Shown: positions 58,663 through 64,000 of the stretch, one piece after another
Layout: each line of letters starts with the position of its first letter
Numbering within the stretch: the first letter of the stretch is position 1
Assembly (NCBI RefSeq): GCF_039634785.1
Contig: NZ_JBBIAB010000004.1
Span: 248,001 to 312,000, forward strand
Direction of reading: 5' to 3'
Source of the DNA: Tistrella mobilis
GTDB taxonomy: Bacteria > Pseudomonadota > Alphaproteobacteria > Tistrellales > Tistrellaceae
Length of the DNA stretch: 64,000 nucleotides
Notes under the pieces: model-generated
Seen by the model: the letters and a program-made list of their open reading frames with translations, nothing else
What the model was told of the DNA's origin: nothing
Databases searched by the model: none
Program-made: the position numbers and the translations under genes

Positions 58663-60486
58663 TCAGGCCGCGGCCTGGCTCGCCATCCAGGCGCGCCAGC
58701 CGCCATGGCCGGTGATGTCGCGCGCCTCGGATGCCGCCGCCGCCTCGCAGATGAAGCCTGCGACCGCGCCGCCATCCTCCAGCACCAGCGTGCCCAGACC
58801 CAGCGGTGCGGCGATGCCGGTCACGAAACGGCCGAGCGCCGCCACCGGCATCCGCCAGATTTCGACCGCGATCCCGGCACCGCCCTCGTCCACCCGCACC
58901 AGCCCCGGCCGGGCGGGGGACAGCTGGTTCAGCGCATACAGCCGGTAGACCGGCGCCGTGGTCGCCGCCCGCACGAACTGCGCCCCGGCCGCGACCAGCT
59001 CGCCATTGAGCGGCAGCCCCGCCATATGGGCGCCGACCACGGCCAGATCGACCGTCCGCCCGGCCTCCACCGCTCCGCGCGGGCCCGCGGGCCCAAGCGG
59101 CAGCCCCGTGGCGCCGGCGGTCAGCCCGGCCGCCCGGTGCAGCCGGTCGCCCAGCGCCAGCAGCCGGCGATCGGCGAAAGCCGGCGCGAACAGGGTCACG
59201 CCGAAGGGCAGCCCGTCGTCGCGGAACCCGGCCGGCACCGCTACTGCGGCATAGTCCAGCAGGTTCATGAAGTTGGTGTAATAGCCCAGATTGCTGTTCA
59301 GCCGCACCGGGTCTGCCTCCAGCGCCGCCACGGTGTAGGTCGTGCCGGCCGTGGGGGTGATCACCAGATCGACCGCATCCCATACGGCATCGCAGACCTT
59401 GCGCAGTTCTTCCAGCCGGTACATGGCGCGGAAGGCGGCGACCGCGGTCACGCCACGGCCGCCCTCGATGATTCCGCGCACCACCGGATGGCCGGCCTCG
59501 GGATTGGCGGCCAGGAAATCCCCCACCGCCGCCGTGCGCTCCGCAACCCAAGGCCCTTGATAGAGCAGGCGCGCGACCTCGAGGAAAGGCGCGAGATCGA
59601 TCTCCACCGCCTCGCCGCCCAGGCTTTCGAGCCGGGCGACGGACGCCGCGAAGAGCGGCGGGTTGAGCCGGTCGCCGAAGAATTCCAGCGCATCGGCGGC
59701 GGGCACGCCGAAGCGGAAGGCCGCGGGTGCCGCCGGCAGGGGCTGGCCCGCGGGCCAGGGGGCCGGGCGCGAATAGGGATCGGCCGGATCATGGCCGGCG
59801 GCCGCATCCAGCACCGCCGCGGCATCATCGGCGGTCTGGGCGAAGACGGTGACGCAGTCGAGCGAGCGGCAGGCCGGCACCACGCCGGCGGCGCTGACCA
59901 GCCCGCGGCTGGGCTTCAGCCCCACCGTGTTGCCGAAGGCGGCCGGCACCCGGCCCGAGCCGGCGGTATCGGTGCCGAGCGAGAACGAGACCAGCCCGGC
60001 CGCGGCCGCAACCCCCGATCCCGAACTCGACCCGCCCGAGACATACTCGGCATCGAAGGCGCTGCGGGGCGCACCCCAGGGGGAGCGCACGCCCACCAGA
60101 CCGGTGGCGAACTGATCCAGATTGGTCTTGCCGATCAGCAGGGCGCCGGCCGCCACCAGCCGCGCCACGACCGTGGCTGACTGCTCAGGCACGTAGGTGA
60201 ATTCGGGGCAGGCGGCCGTGGTCGGCAGCCCCGCCACATCGATATTGTCCTTCACCGCGAAGGGGATGCCCCAGAGCGGCAGCCCCGCGGGCCCGCGCGC
60301 CATCAGCGCCCGCGCCTCGGCCAGCAGATCCGCTTCGTCGCGCAGCAGGATCCAGACGGCAGGGTCGGGCCAGGCGCGGATCCGCTCGAAGGCGAGCCGC
60401 ACCACCGTCACGGGGTCGGTCTCGCCCGCGGCATAGGCGGCGGAGAGCCGGGCAATGTCGAAGGCGGCAGGCAGGGTGTCGGTCAT
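58663..60486 (-). CDS. atzF: Allophanate hydrolase AtzF
   Basis: The enzyme splits allophanate into ammonia and CO2. The 607 residues hold an amidase domain with the Ser-cisSer-Lys triad K79 (FAVKDN), S153 (VSGGSSSGSG) and S177 (GTDTAGSGRVPA), each 12 residues earlier than in Pseudomonas AtzF. The C-terminal domain (about 480-600) resembles AtzF's second domain (YRLYALNQLSPARPGLV, ITGHGGWRAW). It follows the GntR gene by 12 bases and is divergent from a BMP-type ABC importer. Confidence 0.94.
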   Translation of the reverse strand: MTDTLPAAFDIARLSAAYAAGETDPVTVVRLAFERIRAWPDPAVWILLRDEADLLAEARALMARGPAGLPLWGIPFAVKDNIDVAGLPTTAACPEFTYVPEQSATVVARLVAAGALLIGKTNLDQFATGLVGVRSPWGAPRSAFDAEYVSGGSSSGSGVAAAAGLVSFSLGTDTAGSGRVPAAFGNTVGLKPSRGLVSAAGVVPACRSLDCVTVFAQTADDAAAVLDAAAGHDPADPYSRPAPWPAGQPLPAAPAAFRFGVPAADALEFFGDRLNPPLFAASVARLESLGGEAVEIDLAPFLEVARLLYQGPWVAERTAAVGDFLAANPEAGHPVVRGIIEGGRGVTAVAAFRAMYRLEELRKVCDAVWDAVDLVITPTAGTTYTVAALEADPVRLNSNLGYYTNFMNLLDYAAVAVPAGFRDDGLPFGVTLFAPAFADRRLLALGDRLHRAAGLTAGATGLPLGPAGPRGAVEAGRTVDLAVVGAHMAGLPLNGELVAAGAQFVRAATTAPVYRLYALNQLSPARPGLVRVDEGGAGIAVEIWRMPVAALGRFVTGIAAPLGLGTLVLEDGGAVAGFICEAAAASEARDITGHGGWRAWMASQAAA

Positions 60487-60498
60487 CGGGCGACGTCC

Positions 60499-61218
60499 TT
60501 AAACGGGCTGGTCGGATCTGGCGGTGCTGCGGGCGCGGGTGCCGACATAGGCAACGGAGGCGGCGCTGACCGTCAGCACATGGGCGCGGGTCTCGGCCGC
60601 GGCGGCCTCGGCATCGCCGCGCAGGATGGCCTGCACCATGCGGTCATGTTCCTCGCAGGACGAGGCGAGCCGGCCCAGAACGTTGAACTGGGCGCGCCGG
60701 AAGGGCGCCAGGCGCTTGCGGGTCAACCCGACCAGTTCCTCCAGATAGGAATTATGGGCGCCGGCATAGATCGCCTGGTGGAAGCGGGTGTTGAAGGCGG
60801 CATAGTCGTCGGTGGCGCCGGCCCGCACCGCAGCGGCGCTTTCCAGATGCAGCGCCTCCAGCCCGCGGCGTTCGGCGCCGGTCATATGCAGGGCGGCCAG
60901 CCGGGCCGCCGCGGCCTCCAGCTCGGCCATGGCCACGAACATCTCTTCCAGCCGGGCCTCGGACATCACCATCACCAGCACGCCGCGATTGGGCCGGCGT
61001 TCGGCCAGGCCCATGGTGCAGACCTGGCCCAATGCCTCACGCACCGGCGTGCGCGAGACATCGAAGCGGGCAGCCAGTTCATGCTCGTCAAGCCGCACGC
61101 CCGGCAGCAGGCGGCCTTCGATGATGTCGTCGGCAATCGCACGGGCAAGGGTATCGGCCAGGCTGCGACGCAGCCCGCCCGGCGGGCCGTCGGCGGCGGG
61201 TCGGATCTGATCGGTCAT
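60499..61218 (-). CDS. GntR/FCD-family regulator
   Basis: A 239-residue repressor-type regulator. The winged helix (about 15-85) has EHELAARFDVSRTPVREALG, QVCTMGLAERRPNRGVLV. The FCD ligand domain (95-225) carries the metal-binding residues in the pattern FNTRFHQAIYAGAHNSYLEE. The start is the ATG at 61218. The palindromes TTTGCATGCAAA (61265) and ATTGCATACAAT (61395) are candidate operators. It heads the atzF transcript. Confidence 0.92.
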   Translation of the reverse strand: MTDQIRPAADGPPGGLRRSLADTLARAIADDIIEGRLLPGVRLDEHELAARFDVSRTPVREALGQVCTMGLAERRPNRGVLVMVMSEARLEEMFVAMAELEAAAARLAALHMTGAERRGLEALHLESAAAVRAGATDDYAAFNTRFHQAIYAGAHNSYLEELVGLTRKRLAPFRRAQFNVLGRLASSCEEHDRMVQAILRGDAEAAAAETRAHVLTVSAASVAYVGTRARSTARSDQPV

Positions 61219-61264
61219 CGGGGGCCTTCGACTGCTGATGCGGGGGTCAGGGGCTGCATACGAG

Positions 61265-61276
61265 TTTGCATGCAAA
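61265..61276. promoter_or_regulatory. Candidate GntR operator, near copy
   Basis: TTTGCATGCAAA is a perfect 12-bp palindrome 47 bases before the GntR start. Its TGCA core recurs at 61395-61406. Confidence 0.5.
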
Positions 61277-61335
61277 GTGCCAAGTCGGCAAACGTCATAT
61301 TTTTCTCTTTAAAAACAACATATTAATTCAATAAC

Positions 61336-61359
61336 TCCGGAGAGTTCCTCCGGATTTTT
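61336..61359 (+). terminator. Intrinsic terminator in the divergent gap
   Basis: TCCGGAG, loop AGTTC, CTCCGGA, then TTTTT. It is a typical terminator on the + strand. No coding gene ends here, so it must stop a short transcript starting between about 61220 and 61330, a leader or a small RNA. The surrounding 61290-61430 is AT-rich compared with the rest of the window. Confidence 0.65.
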
Positions 61360-61394
61360 CGGGCGCCGTCCTCATATATGATTATAAATTAATC

Positions 61395-61406
61395 ATTGCA
61401 TACAAT
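61395..61406. promoter_or_regulatory. Candidate GntR operator, far copy
   Basis: ATTGCATACAAT is palindromic apart from one pair, and similar in shape to FCD-type GntR sites. It lies in the AT-rich part of the gap. Confidence 0.4.
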
Positions 61407-61511
61407 TCATGCACATAAAATAGACAGACACATGCGGTCAGCCTCTGCGTCGGCGGCGCAACTGCCGGCTTCTTCTTTTTGAATCAATCCATTGCGACGT
61501 CCAGAGGCGCT

Positions 61512-61526
61512 TGGCACGCGGCTTGC
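61512..61526 (+). promoter_or_regulatory. Sigma-54 promoter for the BMP importer operon
   Basis: TGGCACG-CGGC-TTGC is an exact -24/-12 match (GG at 61513, GC at 61525, 10 bases between). Transcription would begin near 61538, about 73 bases before the start codon. It suggests NtrC-type nitrogen control. The weak dyad TGCG...CGCA at 61446-61460 could be an activator site. Confidence 0.85.
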
Positions 61527-61610
61527 GGACGGCGGATCAGACACGGCCGATCAGCCCCCATCGCCCGTCCGGCCCCACAGCCCGCCCGTCCCGAGGAGGA
61601 TGCTCTCGTC

Positions 61611-62738
61611 ATGGCCCATGATTTCTCCCTCAACCGCCGCACGCTGCTGAAGGGCGCCGGCGCGCTCGGCCTGCTCGGCGCCACCGCGGGCCTGCCGCTC
61701 AGGCGGGCTCTGGCGGCCGGCAAGCTGACGGTCGGCTTCATCTATGTCGGGCCGCGCGACGATTTCGGCTACAACCAGGCCCATGCCCAGGGTGCCGCGG
61801 CGGTGAAGGCGGCCTTCCCGAACGTCACGGTGCTGGAAGAAGAAAACGTGCCCGAGACGATCGAGGTCCAGAAGACCATCGAGAGCATGATCAATCTCGA
61901 CGGCGCCGGACTGATCTTCCCCACCTCCTTCGGCTATTACGATCCGCACGTCATGAAGATGGCGGAGAAATATCCCGACGTGACCTTCCTGCATTGCGGC
62001 GGGCTCTGGGCCGAGGGGCATCCGAAGAACGCCCACAGCTATTTCGGCTATATCGACGAGCCGCAGTACCTGTCGGGCATCGTGGCCGGCCATGCCTCGA
62101 AGACGAAGAAACTGGGCTTCGTCGCCGCCAAGCCGATCCCGCAGGTGCTGCGCAACATCAATGCCTTCACGCTGGGCGCGCGGTCGGTCGATCCGACCAT
62201 CACCACCCAGGTGATCTTCACCGGCGACTGGTCGATGCCGGTGAAAGAGGCCGAGGCCACCAACAGTCTGGCCGATCAGGGCGCCGACGTCGTGACCTGC
62301 CATGTCGACAGCCCCAAGGTGGTGGTGGAGACCGCCGAACGCCGGGGCATGTTCACCTGCGGCTATCACGCCACCCAGGCGCCGCTGGCGCCCAAGGGCT
62401 ATCTCACCGGCGCCGAATGGAACTGGGAGAGCCTTTATCCCCGCTTCGTGAAGGACGTGCTGGCCGGCACCGACATCCCGTCGCTGGTTCGCGGCGGGCT
62501 GAAAGAGGGCATCGTCAAGACCTCGGCCTATGGTGCCGCGGCGCCCGAGGCCGGGCGCGCCGCGGCCGATGCGGTCAAGGCGCAGTTCATGGCCGGCGAT
62601 TTCGCAATCTTCAAGGGCCCGATCAGGGACAACAAGGGCGGCACCGTGATCGCCGCCGGCACCACCCACGGCCAGACCGACATCGCGCTTGAAAAGATGG
62701 ACTACCTGGTCGAGGGCGTGATCGGCGCCACCGCCTGA
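61611..62738 (+). CDS. BMP-family ABC substrate-binding protein
   Basis: The periplasmic subunit of a BMP-type (nucleoside/purine-like) importer, 375 residues. It carries a Tat-type signal peptide (LNRRTLLKGAGALGLLGATA, with twin arginine). The BMP core has FIYVGPRDDFGYNQAHAQGA, DGAGLIFPTSFGYYDPHVMK, SYFGYIDEPQYLSGIVAGHA. The RBS GAGGAGG precedes ATG 61611 with TG-rich spacing; the longer frame to 61479 would include the promoter and is not used. The ligand is unknown, but linkage to allophanate hydrolase suggests a urea- or purine-derived compound. Confidence 0.9.
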   Translation: MAHDFSLNRRTLLKGAGALGLLGATAGLPLRRALAAGKLTVGFIYVGPRDDFGYNQAHAQGAAAVKAAFPNVTVLEEENVPETIEVQKTIESMINLDGAGLIFPTSFGYYDPHVMKMAEKYPDVTFLHCGGLWAEGHPKNAHSYFGYIDEPQYLSGIVAGHASKTKKLGFVAAKPIPQVLRNINAFTLGARSVDPTITTQVIFTGDWSMPVKEAEATNSLADQGADVVTCHVDSPKVVVETAERRGMFTCGYHATQAPLAPKGYLTGAEWNWESLYPRFVKDVLAGTDIPSLVRGGLKEGIVKTSAYGAAAPEAGRAAADAVKAQFMAGDFAIFKGPIRDNKGGTVIAAGTTHGQTDIALEKMDYLVEGVIGATA

Positions 62739-62806
62739 TCGGCCCCCTCCCCCGATCGACTCCTCCCCCCGCATCCTCCATCGCCGTCAGGAAGTTGCGC
62801 AGCGCC

Positions 62807-63925
62807 ATGCTCCAGGCCCGGACGATGTCAGACCCGAAACTCCGGCAGGCGGCCGAGGCCGTCGCCATTCCCGTGCTGGCGGTCGCGGTCAGCATGGTGC
62901 TGTTCGGCGCCTTCGTGGCGGCGGTGGGGGTGGATCCGATCGAGCTGTACCAGCTGATGTATCGCGGCGCCTTCGGCACCTGGTTCTCGTGGCAGAACAC
63001 GCTTCAGCGTGCCGCCCCGCTGCTGCTGGTGGCGCTGTGCACCGCCCTGCCCGCCCAGATGGGGCTGGTGGTGATCGGCGCCGAGGGGGCGCTGGTGCTG
63101 GGCGGGCTGGCGGCCATGGCCGCCGGCCTGCCGCTGGCCGATGCCGGGGCACCGGTGCTGGTGGTGCAGCTGGCCATGGCGGCGGCCGGCATGGCGGCCG
63201 GTGCGGTCTGGATCGGCATCGCCGGCGGGCTGCGCCATGCCCGCGGCGTCAGCGAGACGATTTCCAGCCTGCTGATGGTCTATATCGCGATCGCGGTGCT
63301 GAACCACATGGTCGAAGGGCCGATGCGCGACCCGGCCAGCCTGAACAAGCCCTCCACCCCCGCCATCGGCGATGGCTTCATGATCGGCGACATGCCGGGC
63401 ATGGATGTGCATTGGGGCTTCGTGATCGGCGTCGTCTTCTGCCTGGCCGCCTGGGTTCTGATGTTCAAGACCACCTTCGGCTTTGCCGCCCGCATGGTCG
63501 GCGGCAATGTCCGCGCCGGCCGGGCCGCCGGCCTGCCGGTGGGCGGGCTGATCGTCGCGGTCACCATGATCGGCGGCGCGGCTGCGGGACTTGCCGGCAT
63601 GGTCGAGGTCGCGGCCGTCCATGGCCGGGCCAATGCCACGCTCGCCGCCGGCTATGGCTTCACCGGCATTCTGGTCGCCTTTCTTGCCCGCCAGAACCCG
63701 CTCGCCATCATCCCGGTCGCGATCCTGATGGGCGGGATCGGCGCCAGCGGCGGCCTGCTTCAGCGCCGGCTGGACCTGCCCGACGCCACGGTTCTGGTGC
63801 TGCAGGGCATCCTGTTCGTGGTGCTGCTTGCCAGTGAAACCCTCTATGGCCGGCTGCGCCTGCCCTCTCTCCCCCGCCGCCGCAACGCCGCCCCCGCGGC
63901 ACCGGCCGCCACCGGAAAGGCCTGA
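62807..63925 (+). CDS. BMP-type ABC permease, first subunit
   Basis: A 372-residue membrane protein of the COG4603-like simple-sugar/nucleoside permease family, about ten helices. Signature segments are LQRAAPLLLVALCTALPAQM, GVSETISSLLMVYIAIAVLN, GFAARMVGGNVRAGRAAGLP, NPLAIIPVAILMGGIGASGG. A Pro/Arg-rich tail ends it. I start at the ATG at 62807 with AGGAAG upstream; a TTG at 62795 and an ATG at 62825 are alternatives. It is the second gene of the importer operon; no ATPase is in the window. Confidence 0.88.
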   Translation: MLQARTMSDPKLRQAAEAVAIPVLAVAVSMVLFGAFVAAVGVDPIELYQLMYRGAFGTWFSWQNTLQRAAPLLLVALCTALPAQMGLVVIGAEGALVLGGLAAMAAGLPLADAGAPVLVVQLAMAAAGMAAGAVWIGIAGGLRHARGVSETISSLLMVYIAIAVLNHMVEGPMRDPASLNKPSTPAIGDGFMIGDMPGMDVHWGFVIGVVFCLAAWVLMFKTTFGFAARMVGGNVRAGRAAGLPVGGLIVAVTMIGGAAAGLAGMVEVAAVHGRANATLAAGYGFTGILVAFLARQNPLAIIPVAILMGGIGASGGLLQRRLDLPDATVLVLQGILFVVLLASETLYGRLRLPSLPRRRNAAPAAPAATGKA

Positions 63926-63929
63926 TCCC

Positions 63930-64000
63930 ATGGAAGACGCGGCTCTGGGCTGGTGGGGTGTGCCGCTGGCGGTGATCGCAGGCGCGATCCGCATCTCCAC
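63930..64000 (+). CDS. Second permease subunit, cut by the window end
   Basis: The first 23 codons of a gene starting 4 bases after the previous stop. MEDAALGWWGVPLAVIAGAI begins a hydrophobic segment as in COG1079-type partner permeases. Only position and this start support the call. Confidence 0.6.
   Translation, partial: MEDAALGWWGVPLAVIAGAIRIS

Overview
The window is high-GC DNA from an alphaproteobacterium. This rests on the genes: CtrA, ChpT, SciP (DUF1153), a Caulobacter-type FlbD next to fliF-fliG-fliH-fliN, and the small alphaproteobacterial families DUF3553, DUF1289 and DUF2336. A Rhodospirillales-type organism such as Tistrella is my guess, not something I can prove from the sequence. 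Coding density is high, and the high GC produces many long antisense shadow reading frames, which I ignored.

Positions 1-19768 form a flagellar block on the + strand. It runs: 3' end of fliK, flgD, flgE, sciP, fliF, fliG, fliH, fliN, motA, flbD, flhA, flhF, flhG, a very large second FliK-like gene, and an unknown gene. An identical 19-bp palindrome lies upstream of fliF and of the giant fliK-like gene. It is a good candidate for the FlbD operator (ftr). At fliF it abuts a CtrA-like box.

Positions 19852-26161 are an accessory interval. It has a divergent pair of small unknown genes around a palindromic operator, a TetR regulator with an MFS transporter, a three-gene ABC system with a secreted NEW3-domain protein, and a truncated groES remnant. 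Positions 26319-37704 return to motility and cell-cycle control: fliJ and fliI (- strand), ctrA (+), then cheR, cheB, cheY, cheW, cheA and chpT (- strand), followed by DUF3553 and DUF2336 genes. Having sciP, ctrA and chpT in one locus fits the view that the CckA-ChpT-CtrA relay controls motility in such bacteria. CckA, MotB, FliX and the flagellins are not in the window.

Positions 37857-47297 hold moaA, NAD kinase, a DUF1289 gene, a diguanylate cyclase, a YdcF-type protein, a globin-coupled chemoreceptor, an AraC regulator and a serine hydrolase. Positions 47361-56143 hold pepN, azlCD, a small unknown gene, and a TRAP transporter operon ending in an acyl-CoA ligase.

The last segment (56438-64000) has a ribosome hibernation factor, a guanidinium exporter behind a guanidine-II riboswitch, a MobA-like protein, a STAS protein and a nitrogen-scavenging locus. 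That locus consists of a GntR regulator plus allophanate hydrolase, divergent from a BMP-type ABC importer behind a perfect sigma-54 promoter. The importer operon runs off the window end. I saw no rRNA, tRNA, CRISPR array, intact insertion sequence or prophage.
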